This document shows, one piece after another, positions 38,401 through 47,125 of a stretch of DNA of 64,000 bases. The notes beneath the pieces are model-generated. The model did not search any database, was not told the origin of the DNA, and saw only the letters and a list, made by a program, of their open reading frames with translations. The stretch covers positions 2,728,001 through 2,792,000 of the forward strand of contig JAKZAN010000005.1 of assembly GCA_023053545.1 (NCBI GenBank), in the 5' to 3' direction. Positions within the stretch are counted from its first letter, which is position 1. Each line of letters begins with the position of its first letter. Source of the stretch: Lepidurus packardi (Eukaryota > Arthropoda > Branchiopoda > Notostraca > Triopsidae). The position numbers and the translations under genes were made by a program.

Positions 38401-41400
38401 TCGTTTACACTTCTTAGCAGTTTACCAACTTTGAGCTGTCAGCCTGGGGGACCGCCCATCTAAAGGTCTAATTGACAGTACAGTAGAAGCCGCGTATTGT
38501 AATCACATTTGTCAAGCGAGTATTGATTCTATTAAGCAGCTGATTCCGAGAACGGTGATCATATCAAGCGATCATCATTATACGCCCTTTAAAATTCGAT
38601 TCTAGAACGCAACTGATTCTAATAACGGTAATCATAATAAGCTGCACATACAGTATTAGGTGGATGCACAATAGGATTCTACACAGGGTATCTCGCAATG
38701 TAAAGGTTGTGAATCGACTTTCTCAGTCCCAATAGTCGATTCAGTTAAAACGCCAGAATATCAAAGGGTACATTCTCAAACCTCTCAGTACAGTTCAAAA
38801 AGGTAACGACTGTTTACAAAGCACCATGCAGGTTGTATCTTAGGTGAGTCCCAAACTCCCCAGACTACCCGAGTAAAAGGCCGCCACCCCTTCATTTTTT
38901 GTGTGTGAATGTTTTGTTCTCTTTACGAACCCTTTGAATACCTTTGAATCTCGTTGGCGCTTAACCAATGAGGAAAGACTTTTCGGATTTTAAATGTTAT
39001 TGGTTCCTTGAAAGGTTACGGAACCGTCGTCCTTCTGTCGGGGTCCGTCCTTGTGTCTACTTCCCACTCGTACGCATGAAAGTAGTTCAACACCTTAAAA
39101 TTAGTTGCTTAAACTGTAATATATCCTTACTTAATGCTAAAATTATTTTCATCTGGTTTCTCAAAGGTTTGGTATCTTTGACATACTCGGAAGTTACGGA
39201 ATTTCCGTCTGCATTTCAAAAAAAGATTCCCTTATGTCGACATAAAGGTTTGAAATGAAAATAAACTTCCCCCATACACTAGTTTCATTGTAACCATAAA
39301 ATTATTTATGGATACCAATGATACGAATCTTCTTTGCGAATAATTTCCCTTTCCAATTAGGATTTTATTAGACAGTGTCTGTCGAAACTGTAACCACACT
39401 AAACAAATCATCTTGGCGCCAGGTTAAAACGGCAAATAAGAATGAAGGGCTGCCTTCTACTGATAAAAGTCGAATACAATTATGGCTACTTTCGGTTGTG
39501 CAATTAGCGAATGGAACCATCGCAGCATGCCAATTTGTAACCTTTCAACATCCTTTGACGTGCAAGTTAGAAAAGACACCAACGACGAAAAGCTGATCTA
39601 GTCTATCTAACGGTGTTTCCAACAGGCGAACCAAGGTCTGTTGTAAAACTCAATTCCGAGTGAAAGAAACATTGTCGTAAGCTACCAAAACTACCTCCAC
39701 ATTACATGCGTTTATTACGGGTGGTAATTTGGGAGTTAAGCGGCAGTTTAACCGTATCCTCGAAACTTATTTTTCCGGAAAAAAGAATTCCGACAAAATT
39801 TCCGACGAAATTTTCATACGACAACTATAACCAGGTTTCCTTCCAACCACAAGCTAAGTTTAGGGGATGCAACAAGAAGCTCATGTTTGTTTTACGAGCG
39901 TGTGGCTTCTTTTGCAGATGGCCCCCTATTTCCTTACCTCCCTTTCTTGTCGTCAGCAGCGACAAGGAAAGAAGAAAAAAAAACACCCAGCATAGACAGT
40001 TTATTAGTTTAAACTAAACCTGACCCGAGTTAACTCCAAATCCGATGAAATTTGGGGGGTATTGTCCTGTTACTCCCCTTAATTGGCTTCACACTGAAAT
40101 ACAAACCATTTTTTGTTCTCAGTAATTGGCTGGGTGGCACGGTACTCAGAAATGCCTCAACAAAAAAAGAAAAACTTGCCAAAGTCTCTACATGCTTCTG
40201 TTACTAAACTACGCATATAGGCAGCACAAAAAAATAATGGGCATTTCCTCGAAATCTTCTGTCCTTAAACCCCCTATAGTTTCTAGGTAAAAAAACAAAA
40301 ACCCAAAAAACCGGCTTGGCTAGGTGGTCACCGGTACGTTTCCTATGTCTATTTTTAAGAAAAATCGTACCCATTTAGTAGGATTGAATGCTAACACCGG
40401 GTACAAGTTTGGAACGTAGAGCTCAACTCTAATGACAAGAGATCCATCAGGAATACCGGGGTCACAACGCGACGTCATTATTCTACCGAAATCTGCACGT
40501 GCGACGAGACTCGAGCTCCCAAAGTCCACCTGATGCTGACTACCGTAGCGGGACGAAGCTTTACAGCTATAGGTATTACCTTGGAGCCATTAAAAACGCA
40601 AATAAGGGCACAAGCCAAGGCAATTATATCTCCGGCTCTTCTTTGTCCGTTCTGCTTGATATGTCAACGTCTCGTTGTTTACAGGTGCGTAGTATACTTT
40701 CTCAAATGTTGGCAAAGTGTCCCTCCAAAACAATACAACAAACGCTTCCAGGCTTTATTACTTCGGAAGAAACGGCTCGTGCAGGTGGGGTGAAAGGTAG
40801 AATATGGATGAAATGTCCTAACGCGGAATTTTACTAAGAGCTTCCTCAAGCCAGACTTTTTTCCCTCCTTTTTGGTGTCCAAAAACACCAAAACAAAAAA
40901 AGTTCCTAATAACCAGTCTCACCCCACTTGTGTACAATCCCACTCATTCTTGCCCTCCCTAATTATACCATCAACTCGGCAAACGCGAGCGTCTACTGTT
41001 CTACCTGACTTTTTGTAAACTTAATTGCTTTCACCTGAAATACTTATCCAATATTAGTATTAATTTAGTAATTCATATACGTGAAGCTAAACGACAAACG
41101 TTTTATAACACTGCCGGATGTCTTCCCTCGTTATATTAAAAAATAGTAACAAGACTTGGTTCCTTTTTTTAGAATTTCGCTTGCGCTCCAGTTCGGTCAT
41201 GCGCCAGGAATTCTGAGCCCAGCAATATCACAATCGACAGCACGATACGTGGGCCATTTCTGGGAAACAGAAAGAACGGATCCGCCCGGGAGTAGTTTGC
41301 AACGATAAAAAAAGGCAAGGTCGAGAAACCAAGAGCGTGGCAAAGAGCGAAGGCACGAAACACATCAAGCGACCCACGCCATGCCAGTCGCGATACTAAT

Positions 41401-44400
41401 CGAGTGGCTTTTGCCAAAATGGACCAGATATGCGAAAAAAAATATGGATCGGCTTGCTGCCCGAATGCTTTACACGTTATTCAGTCAACCGAGGACTCGA
41501 ACAAGTCAACGCAACATAGAGCTAGATAATACCCCAATAACAGTCTTAACTAGAAGGACAAATAAGAGCTTTACATTAGAGACCCAGACACCTTATGGGA
41601 TGAAAAAAAAACCTTCCAAACTCAATTTTTTTCGACCCAATCGACATGGTTTTCGTTGCAAACAACTTAAAATTACTAAAAATGTAAAAAAACGCAGACT
41701 AATAAAAAAAGGCCAAGATTATTACCTCTTTTCTCCGCTTGCCGCCACCTGGATGAAGAAAAACAAAAGAACAAGAAATTTAATTAGTGTGACACAACTC
41801 AAGATGCATTAGGTATAAAATACTCCACACACTTGCTCTCAAGAGAAAGTTGGACTTATAATACTCCCTAACTATGATGTGAGGTGACAAAATAGATTTT
41901 TTTTTACCTATTTTAGAGTAAAAAATCCACCTTTTTATCCGATAGTTCTTAAAGAGTCTATTTTTTTTTTAATAATGCTTTGACTATCTCAAGATAACCA
42001 CAGTCTTGGAATGAAGGAATAGAACTATGTCTAAGTAATAAAAGGATTTACATGTAGAATGTCAAAAACCACAATAAGTAAAGATATGTAATAATAATGA
42101 AATTTGAATAAAAGTAGCCATCAATGGCATTTAACTTGAGAAAACTAAGAAAACAATTTGATAAAAATTCGCGTAATTGTATTCAAATGCGAAACAGAGA
42201 TGCTCAAATATTAAGTAATATTCTGATCATCTACAGATAATTTTCAAGGCATTTACACACTTGAATTCGTGTATTTGCATTTGTTTCGTGAAAGAAAGAT
42301 TCTTATTTTATTACTAAAAATCCATCTTGGCCATCGAAACTAGATAAGGCATCAATTCATGTCGCGTGACTTGGTTTCCATGTTATTTACATCCCCCAGT
42401 GTTATAGTTTCACTATTTAGTTGTCCTAAACTTTGGGGACGTTATTATTAGTTACTGTGCAACGTTCTTTTGCTTTCGTCCGTCTTGCGCACCTTCTCAG
42501 ATATCCATACGCAAACCTAATATAGCTCCTAATGGTACATATTCTTAAACTTTACAGCTCGTAAGTATTAACCACTTGCGGATGAAAACACTAAACTAGT
42601 AAATAATAGTTTTCTAACATTGGAAAACCTTTATTTCCTTAAACGCTTTTTAAGATTAATTTTCGAAAAAACCGAAGATTGATTTTTGTGAACATACCTT
42701 TGAAACAAACGAATAATTAAGAATAACTGTTCTTTTTTTTTTACTATTATTTTGTATAATCTGCCTTAATAATATAATATATATCTGCTTTAATTTGTTC
42801 AACCCATTTTTGAAAACACTTGTTTATTTACTAAATAGAATATATGTCTATTTAGTGTACAGCATACACACAAAAGTTCGAAATGATAATTTCTATGATT
42901 TTACCTAATGGTGTTCCTTGACGAGGCATGGCTCCAAACGGAAAATACGGAGACTCGGGCGTAGTAAATGTCTCGGTGCCATTTCCCACATAGGAATTCA
43001 CAGGGTTCATTGGATAATTCTAAAGAGAAAATCGACAAGGTTACAAGATATAAATGTCATTGACACCCCCCTATTAGTCATTGGGTTAATTAGTTATGCA
43101 ACCCAAATAGCCACGAACGGTAAGTTAGGTGGGAAATTAAGCCTCTACACACAAACCCCAAAATAACGCAAGCCAACTAATTCATTTAAACCACCACCTC
43201 TTCCCCCTATTCTTTCTACTAGGCATGTATACGACACTGGTGGTAGCCCTCGAGACCCCAAAGTATTGACTTACCATTCGATTATCCATGGTTCCATACG
43301 GCGGAGGATAGCCGGGTTTGTCTATGGGGAAAGACAAGGAAACAATTTTAGTTAAATTAAACAACAATTACACAGCTTCAATGAATTCGAACTCGAAAGA
43401 TCTTCAATTTCAAACACTCAATGCATCTTGAATCTTACCAAAAGCAGACATTACTACCGGAGCTACCTGAAACAGTAACACTAACGTGGATACTATAAAG
43501 CATTATTGGCTGACAAAAAGTTAAGTACACAGATGCCCGAATAATTCAACAAGTTAAGCGACAAGAAAAAAAAACACTTTGCCCTAGAAAACTTGCTGCG
43601 CAGAAAACTGTACGTTCTTCGAAATATACCAAAGTCTTTATCGAAATCGGTGGCGCGGAGAAATGTTTGGGGCTTGATCTGTATCTTACGAACTTGTTTT
43701 CTTATCCTCTACCGAGAAACAGAGCAATGGCCTCGCACAAGAGCATGCCATAGCCTCCGGGTCTTCTGATCCTTACGTAATAAAAAAAAATTAAAAAAAT
43801 AAACTACGGCGTGATAAACCTCTCTTTTGCTCAGTCAATAAATCAGGTCGCACAGATTCGCTGAAGTCATACGGCCATTTTGACTACTATGCCTCGTTCA
43901 AAATTCACCAAGCAAAAAATGCTTGCACATTTGCACCCAACCCTTCTCAAGTCAAAACGAAAAATAACAGAGGAAACTGACTGTTATCAGGCCGGACTTG
44001 TAACTTTACTCAGGCCTTGTCTAATTAAATGTCTCGTATTGAAAAGAAGTAGTCGGCTGGAAGCATGGAAACCTGACTGCAAGACAGGCAGAGAAAGTCC
44101 TAGAAACTTCAACCAAAATAAGTGTGTATGTCAAGAATGTGAGCATTTGTTTGCCCCCCCCCCCCTTGTTTCCTACTCACTGGACGACTTCCGGGCTCTT
44201 TTAATTCAATTGCCAGTCCAGGATTGCCACGTATTTTTTTAAAAGGAATATGTGAGGGATTGAGCCAAGACGCAATTACTCAATCATAAGCGGTCCTTGG
44301 TGCAATACAAGGACCTTTATTCGTTTTTGTGAGAGGCTAAAGTGGCTTTTCTTGACTGTTGTAAAACGAGCTAGTGGGACAGTCATAAAAAGCAGAGTTT

Positions 44401-46039
44401 GGCTGAAACACGCTTGGTCAGCTCTATAAATTTCCGTAAAAATAGCAAGCTTCCATGGGCCCTTCCTTTTAATCTAAATTTAGACTTGAAATAGAAAAAA
44501 TGGATTTCGCTCATACGGAGTCAACTTTCTATATGTGCATGGCTTAAACATATACAATGAATCAAATAATTACAATTAATCAAGGGAAATACTGTCCTAG
44601 GAAAAGTCGGTGCTAAGTTTGCTTTCCTCCGTTAATAAACTCGACTATTTCTATGAAAAGAGCAAGAGGGAATAAGAACCATAAGGAATTAACGACAATG
44701 CCATTCCAAGGGATGGTGCAAAGGTTTAGGCATGCCCACGTTTTACCATCCACACTCAACCCAGGACAAACGGCTTCCGGTCATCATAACTTCTTTGGTA
44801 CGTAAGCTCCTTCGAAAGCTGCAAGAAAGCCAAGACTTCTAGCAACACTCTTTACACAGGAAAAATGTCTTGGAATGGTAACACGGAGTAAAATACTTGT
44901 AATAATTAGTTAAATTCTAGGAAAACTCGTTTGTTTCATTCGGGGTTGTCTTTGTCGTTCATTCTCAAATATCCAAATGTTTTTCTCTTAGGATTTCAAA
45001 AGAAGATCAGGAATTAACAGTGGAGCTGTGGACTGGAACTTATGGTCAGACGTACATACTTCATTATGATGATTTAGTGACCACTGTATGCAAAAATTGG
45101 TTTTAAAATAACGTGTCTTTACAGGAAACTGGGCAGTTCCGAAAGAAACGACGAGCTTCAAATGAGGCAAGGGCTCTTGTATGGCTAGTGTCATACCTTC
45201 CAGAGAAGGTTACACACACCAATAACGAACACCAAAAACATAAAGTTTCCAGAAGGTTTATACGGTTCTTATGACAACGTGGGTGGGAGGATGACGTTCG
45301 ACTCCTAGCTTGAGTAAGCTAAGTAAGTTGTAAACGCCTGAGAGCATTGTTAAACTAGGCTCTACAACAGAAATCGTCTAATCAAGTGATTTTCAAGGGT
45401 TGGGAAGGGTTCGAACATCATGAGTATCATGAGAGCTGCTATTAAATTCCCATCCCATTTCTAACAGTGATGTTGTGCCATCCTCTTGTTGTGGACCATG
45501 GGGTATCCTTAATAAAGAAATTATCTCCGTTCAATTGCCCGCTGAAAATACCGGAAGACTTGTAAGACATGCATGACGATATTGCTTGACCAAGCTATGA
45601 AGAGTCTTGTGAGAACCGGGGGAAAGAAGCTGGTGCTAATACACTTAGTAGACAGGTAGATTATTATTTTAATTGTGCGATCAATTACTTAATAACTTAC
45701 ATTCATATATTACCAATTATTATAACTGATAGGTACTGTTCGTTTTTCGCGCTTAGGTAACTTTCTTATCTCCTCTTTTTCCCTATCATTAACCCAGTCC
45801 ATGCGAAGCTAAACAACTCCTGTCTTTGTTCAGCAACATGTGTGGGGAACCGGATTTCGACTGACAAGAGTCCTGGGACAACGGGTTTGAAATGTAAAAT
45901 GTAAAAACGCGCGACGCCAACCTACGAAATGAAAAAGTTAGAAACGTAGTCTTTTACCTGGTTGTTTATTGGCGATTTTGTTGAAGCAATTTTGAAACAC
46001 TTCGTAAAGATGCAAGGGCTCATCGTCACTAGCCGCCAT
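5211..46039 (-). CDS. da: Daughterless-type E-protein bHLH transcription factor (about 41-kb gene)
   Basis: Minus-strand exons with consistent phases: 45958-46039, 43439-43462, 43275-43321, 42905-43019, 26854-26948 (or from 27186), 8634-8721, 7964-8418, 7713-7883, 7467-7529, 7187-7309, 6976-7108, 6779-6908, 6538-6627, one of 6172-6317 or 5858-6003, and 5211-5413. The N-terminus reads [19 protein letters not shown], as remembered for insect Daughterless. Central signatures are [39 protein letters not shown] and [18 protein letters not shown]. The bHLH is [11 protein letters not shown] + [18 protein letters not shown], followed by [18 protein letters not shown], the E-protein C-terminal segment. 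E-proteins are class I bHLH factors that bind E-boxes as homodimers or with tissue-specific class II partners. The joins into the 26.9-kb and 8.7-kb exons are inferred from phase only; no transcript was seen. Confidence 0.9.
5858..6003 (-). CDS. da: da bHLH exon A (canonical Da-like helix-loop-helix)
   Basis: 146 nt, beginning after CTAATACACAG and ending before GTACCT. It encodes [19 protein letters not shown], loop [11 protein letters not shown] and helix 2 [18 protein letters not shown]. This is nearly identical to the remembered insect Da bHLH. The upstream polypyrimidine tract is good (CCCTCC-rich). Its phases are identical to those of exon B. Confidence 0.92.
6172..6317 (-). CDS. da: da bHLH exon B (second, divergent helix-loop-helix exon)
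   Basis: 146 nt, beginning after ATCGGCCAG and ending before GTGAGAAC. It encodes [19 protein letters not shown], loop [11 protein letters not shown] and helix 2 [18 protein letters not shown]. Helix 1 is almost unchanged from exon A, while the loop and helix 2 differ strongly. The donor matches consensus well, but the acceptor has a poor polypyrimidine tract. The shared basic exon 6538-6627 ends in phase 2 and fits both exons. Using both or neither shifts the frame, because 146 is not divisible by three. Confidence 0.88.
6538..7108 (-). CDS. da: da exons for the linker, NLS-like segment and basic region
   Basis: Three exons. 6976-7108 encodes [20 protein letters not shown] and a Thr/Ser-rich stretch. 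6779-6908 encodes [14 protein letters not shown], a Ser/Thr/Pro linker and KGSKRSR. 6538-6627 encodes the acidic [17 protein letters not shown] and the basic region [14 protein letters not shown]. The 6976 donor is a GTAGTA tandem site that could add one codon (end at 6973). The basic exon is constitutive with respect to the two bHLH exons. Confidence 0.85.
7187..7309 (-). CDS. da: da exon, LDDAI-LRN segment copy 1
   Basis: 123 nt, phase 0 at both ends. It encodes [20 protein letters not shown] followed by a His/Pro/Met-rich tail ([20 protein letters not shown]). The motif matches [16 protein letters not shown] of Drosophila Da and RLDDAIHVLRNHA of vertebrate E-proteins, where it lies in the second activation region. 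Confidence 0.9.
7467..7529 (-). CDS. da: da exon, LDDAI-LRN segment copy 2 (duplicated exon)
   Basis: 63 nt, phase 0 at both ends, with acceptor GCACGATGTAG after a T-rich tract and donor GTATGG. It encodes [20 protein letters not shown] plus Glu, clearly homologous to the next exon's [18 protein letters not shown]. Skipping it, or using either or both copies, keeps the frame. Confidence 0.85.
7713..8721 (-). CDS. da: da central exons (8634-8721, 7964-8418, 7713-7883)
   Basis: 8634-8721 encodes [20 protein letters not shown] and ends YFMG. 7964-8418 opens with [15 protein letters not shown], runs through a Pro/Gly/Met-rich disordered stretch and ends [10 protein letters not shown]. 7713-7883 continues [30 protein letters not shown] and [10 protein letters not shown]. 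The YFM.DG.H and [12 protein letters not shown] joins are the same as in vertebrate TCF4/TCF12 and validate the splices. The donor of the last exon is ambiguous by one codon (7716 or 7713). Confidence 0.9.
9937..10108. mobile_element. MITE with TA target-site duplication (copy 1)
   Basis: Terminal inverted repeats AGGCCACGGTATACTG (9939-9954) and CAGTATACGGTGGCCT (10091-10106) match at 15 of 16 positions. They are flanked by TA on both sides, as for Tc1/mariner-type elements. The internal 136 bp is non-coding. A related element lies at 18322-18689. Confidence 0.7.
10165..10653 (-). CDS. candidate alternative 5' coding exon of da (Ser/Gly/Pro-rich)
   Basis: An open minus-strand frame with starting ATG at 10651-10653. 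The frame stays open upstream to about 10.95 kb, so the true 5' boundary is unknown. It ends at the donor GTAAGAGA in phase 0, which fits the phase-0 acceptor of the 8634-8721 exon. The sequence is low-complexity ([35 protein letters not shown]), like the disordered regions of transcription factors. I do not recognise it in other E-proteins. It may be an alternative first exon of da, part of an unrelated transcript, or chance. Confidence 0.45.
11699..11877. repeat. local direct duplication, about 118-bp spacing
   Basis: The block CAGTCATTTCATACTCGAAA ... CAACTAGGAAGTAATCA (about 11700-11747) recurs as AAGTCATTTCATACTCAAAA ... ATGAAGTAATCA about 118 bp downstream, with small indels. Confidence 0.6.
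12880..13435. repeat. tandem duplication, two units of about 270 bp
   Basis: Unit 1 starts CCTTTTCAGTTAAGG (12880) and unit 2 starts CCTTTTCAGTTTGGG (13150). Both contain GAAGTTG..CGAGGAA.CCC, ACAGCCTGACGCCTTTTTGG, TTTTGTGGAAAGCAA, an ACATA/CATAGGAAAAACGTCC block and end GTCCTTAGCGACAT. The second half of each unit resembles the 60-bp-unit repeat seen further along. Confidence 0.8.
18322..18689. mobile_element. MITE with TA target-site duplication (copy 2)
   Basis: Ends AAGGCCACGGTGTACTG (18324-18340) and CAGTACACCCTGGCCGT (18671-18687) are inverted with 2 mismatches in 17. TA flanks both. The first 45 bp align with copy 1 (GGCCACGGT.TACTGGAAC..CTTATG..GCT). The interior is longer than in copy 1 and AT-rich. 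Confidence 0.6.
18930..19640 (+). mobile_element. Tigger/pogo-like transposon remnant, copy 1
   Basis: A frame from ATG 19400 reads [35 protein letters not shown], then a short deletion shifts the frame before [14 protein letters not shown]. This is the N-terminal helix-turn-helix (psq/CENP-B-N type) of Tigger/pogo transposases. No DDE domain follows. About 80 bp downstream the minus-strand end TACTTGACAAACGCG..CATCTACTATACTGTACT matches the ends of the other copies. The upstream 200 bp (with CCAGTCAATTAAA and TTTAATTGACTGG as perfect inverted arms) also occurs in copy 2. Confidence 0.7.
22290..23185. repeat. dispersed repeat of about 60-bp units with unique tail, copy A
   Basis: Degenerate units of the type CTTTAACATAGGAAAATGA / CCCTTATCGTCTTTGG / GTTACTAAGGTCTAGTTTCC are repeated in tandem at about 22740-22966 (one more at 22290-22350). 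A shared tail follows, CCATACAATA ... AACTGTGCTTTTT ... TTTACTTGCTGATTTACTAC ... CCAAGCAAATCATG, to about 23170. No coding potential. Confidence 0.75.
24715..24812. repeat. fragment of the 60-bp-unit repeat
   Basis: About one and a half units: TTAGCATGGGAAAATTTCCT, GTTGCTAAGGTCGAGTTTTC, TTTTAACATAGGGAAATGTT. No tail is present. Confidence 0.65.
26080..26700. repeat. 60-bp-unit repeat, copy B (about six units plus tail)
   Basis: Six degenerate units lie between 26095 and 26468. The same tail as copy A follows from 26469 (CCATACAATAACACAACTGTG ... TTACTTGCTGACTTACTAC ... TACCAAGCAAATCATGA). Orientation is the same as copy A. It ends about 150 bp from the da exon donor at 26854. Confidence 0.75.
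26854..27186 (-). CDS. da: da exon with His-rich start; probable alternative first exon with an internal acceptor
   Basis: From ATG 27184-27186 the frame encodes [20 protein letters not shown], a His/Pro/Asn repeat tract ([10 protein letters not shown]), then [37 protein letters not shown]. It ends in phase 0 at CAGCAG|GTAAAA, which fits the next exon (YGTDDFGQ). An internal acceptor CGCCTTTGCAG at 26949-26950, after a pyrimidine-rich stretch, gives a 95-nt form (26854-26948) in exactly the phase left by the 42905-43019 exon. The exon may thus serve both as a first exon and as an internal exon. Membership in da is inferred from strand, position, phase and composition. Confidence 0.65.
28685..28940. 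repeat. 60-bp-unit repeat, copy C (two units plus short tail)
   Basis: Two units (GCTACTAAGGCGAATTTCCT, GCTTTAACACTGGAAAAATG, GCTTTAACATAGGAAAACTA) are followed by the tail CCATACAATAACGTAACTGTG ... TTTACTTGCTGATTTACTA ... GAAGTGTTGGTTCAAAAGAG. Orientation is the same as copies A and B. Confidence 0.75.
30690..31735 (+). mobile_element. Tigger/pogo-like transposon remnant, copy 2, with flanking direct repeats
   Basis: The open frame 31253-31426 encodes 57 residues, [54 protein letters not shown], an intact psq-type HTH ending in a stop. After the stop a decayed continuation (RQRKRV, VDDAL) resembles the start of the second CENP-B HTH. Flanking segments 30697-30790 and 31629-31725 are similar direct repeats (CTGTTTTATAAT ... 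ATTTGC..CCAAAT.CGGTGTAGG). The right end, CTTCACAAACGTGATCACAG, matches the ends of copies 1 and 3. No catalytic DDE domain. Confidence 0.7.
33420..33600. repeat. 60-bp-unit repeat fragment (about three units)
   Basis: Units TTACTAAGGTCCATTTTCCT / AGACATAGGAAAATAGCCCT / GCTAATAAGGTCTAGTTTGC / ACGATAGGAAAATTGCCCTT / CACGAAGGTCCATTTTCTCG lie in the same orientation as the other copies. No tail was found. Confidence 0.65.
34337..34360. repeat. 24-bp perfect palindrome
   Basis: CATTTTCTTGTA is followed directly by its reverse complement, with no spacer. Confidence 0.85.
36873..36917 (-). CDS. candidate small alternative da exon
   Basis: 45 nt between acceptor CTGTTTACAG and a strong donor GTAAGTGG, phase 0 at both ends, encoding [15 protein letters not shown]. 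The phases do not fit the upstream 42905-43019 exon (phase 1), but the donor fits the 8634-8721 exon. It could be an alternative first coding exon (starting at its own ATG) or a false positive. Confidence 0.4.
37601..37646. repeat. perfect 21-bp inverted repeat with 4-nt loop
   Basis: Arms 37601-37621 (starting TCTGATGGCGACATGC) and 37626-37646 are exact reverse complements around GCAT. No homology to the other repeats was noticed. A transcript from either strand would fold into a 21-bp stem. Confidence 0.9.
38470..38690. mobile_element. Tigger-like terminal sequence, solo or MITE (copy 3)
   Basis: CAGTAGAAGCCGCGTATTGT, ATCACATTTGTCAAGCGAGT and ATTGATTCTATTAAGC reproduce, in the opposite orientation, the right ends of copies 1 and 2. 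Short internal inverted motifs (CTGATTC..G..ACGGT.ATCAT) recur at 38540 and 38610. No coding sequence. Confidence 0.5.
38930..39050. repeat. dispersed repeat related to 2461-2580
   Basis: Shared blocks in the same order and orientation: CTTTGAATCTCGTTGGCGC / TTAACCAATGAGG, CCTTGAAAGGTTACGGAACC and GTCGTCCTT. The 2.4-kb copy carries the adjoining hairpin; this one does not obviously. Confidence 0.5.
42905..43462 (-). CDS. da: da N-terminal exons 2-4 (43439-43462, 43275-43321, 42905-43019)
   Basis: 43439-43462 (24 nt, acceptor GTTTCAGGTAG) encodes APVVMSAF. 43275-43321 encodes [16 protein letters not shown]. 42905-43019 encodes [20 protein letters not shown] and [17 protein letters not shown]. 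The phases chain perfectly from exon 1 (1, 1, 0, 1). The first AG of the CAGGTAG acceptor would break the frame, so the second is used. The PYG..D..M.YP...NS order recalls the insect Da N-terminus. Confidence 0.82.
43463..45957 (-). other. da intron 1
   Basis: About 2.5 kb between donor 45957 and acceptor 43463. It contains a run of C at 44154-44164 and scattered short open frames without family motifs. Confidence 0.7.
45958..46039 (-). CDS. da: da first coding exon
   Basis: It encodes [18 protein letters not shown] / FNKIANKQP and ends at CCAG|GTAAAA in phase 1. The ATG sits in GCCGCCATCTTGACT on the plus strand, i.e. AAGATGGCGGC, a strong start context. The peptide is nearly identical to the start of Drosophila Daughterless as I remember it, which fixes the identity of the whole locus. 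Confidence 0.93.
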
Positions 46040-47125
46040 CTTGACTACCCTAAAACAGGCAACCCAGAATGCAGCCTGATTCCTCGCTGACAGAAACTTG
46101 TCCCTGATGATAGTTACTAAGTCAATTCACTCAAGTTTTAAGTCCGAGTATGCATAACTAGTAATTGCACACTGCACCTAGTAAAGTCAAAGGCCCGTAA
46201 ACAATAACAAAAGGTGTGAAACAGGAGAGCGTTCTTTCCTGCACCTTTTGTCCTACGCTAGCACTGCGAGCATGAGCAGACGCCCAAAGCGACAGTACTC
46301 AAAACTCTTCTCACAAGGCTAGCAGCTGGAGAGGAAAAAGAAAGATCCGACGTAAAAGAAATGAATACCTCTGTAATTTTTGTAAACGTCCAAATATTCG
46401 TACATGCCTTCTCACAGTTTCTTCTTTTTCCAAAATGGGGCAAAGGAAAAGAAACAAAGTCGCTAAAACTGTTTTTATAACAAAATGTAACTACAAAAAT
46501 TGCAATACAGACAAATGGGATAATTCATATTCTAGCTTGCCTTCTTGCATAAATTCAAATCACCTTCCAAGCAAATCGTTTAGAGAATGTTCTTCTTGAT
46601 GTTGGATATCTTAAGAATGAGTTGTCGCCCTGTCGAGCGCCGAAAGGCTTGCAATAGCAAGCATACCAGCAGCGCGGGGTTTCCATGTAACCTGCACAAA
46701 CGTCGTACGGTGTTTTTAAATAGATGCGCTGCTAATAGCTCGGAATGTTGGGACAGCAATCACGTGATCCATGTCCTTTTGTAAGCAAGAATAAATACAT
46801 GCAGCCTTTTTGCTGATATAACAGTTCCGTTGTCTTGTGTGCAAGTCCTGAGTGGAGAGCAATGCTTCTTCAATCCAAGCCATGATTATTGCCCACTTGT
46901 TCGAGATTACACACGGCAAGTGACACGCACGACATGAACCAATGGTCCCATCCGAGGAAAAGATGCAAAAATTCCGAGCATAATTTAAAAAAATATGAAA
47001 ATACAAATGAACAACCTAAGATTGTAAAAAAATAACATAAAAAATCTAATGCTATAAGAGAATGAGTGAAAGATGGAGAACAGAACAAAACGCCCGAGTC
47101 TTGCCGCTCTTCAACGCGAGTCCGT
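46040..47125. other. da promoter/5' UTR region and HMG20 3' flank
   Basis: No coding exon recognised. The sequence just upstream of the da ATG should hold the 5' UTR and core promoter, but I cannot place a start site by eye. Confidence 0.45.

Larger units (their letters stand above)
37650..42900. other. da intronic sequence without recognised exons
   Basis: Apart from the repeats listed there is no recognisable exon. A Lys-rich open stretch at about 41381-41812 (plus) has no ATG near its 5' end and no family motif. 41880-42900 is strongly AT-rich. Confidence 0.5.

Noticed and set aside
41381-41812. 143-residue Lys-rich plus-strand frame
   Set aside because: It starts at a non-ATG codon, is driven by A-rich composition and has no recognisable domain.
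43880-44242. 120-residue plus-strand frame
   Set aside because: No known motif, lies in da intron 1 and ends in a homopolymer-rich stretch.
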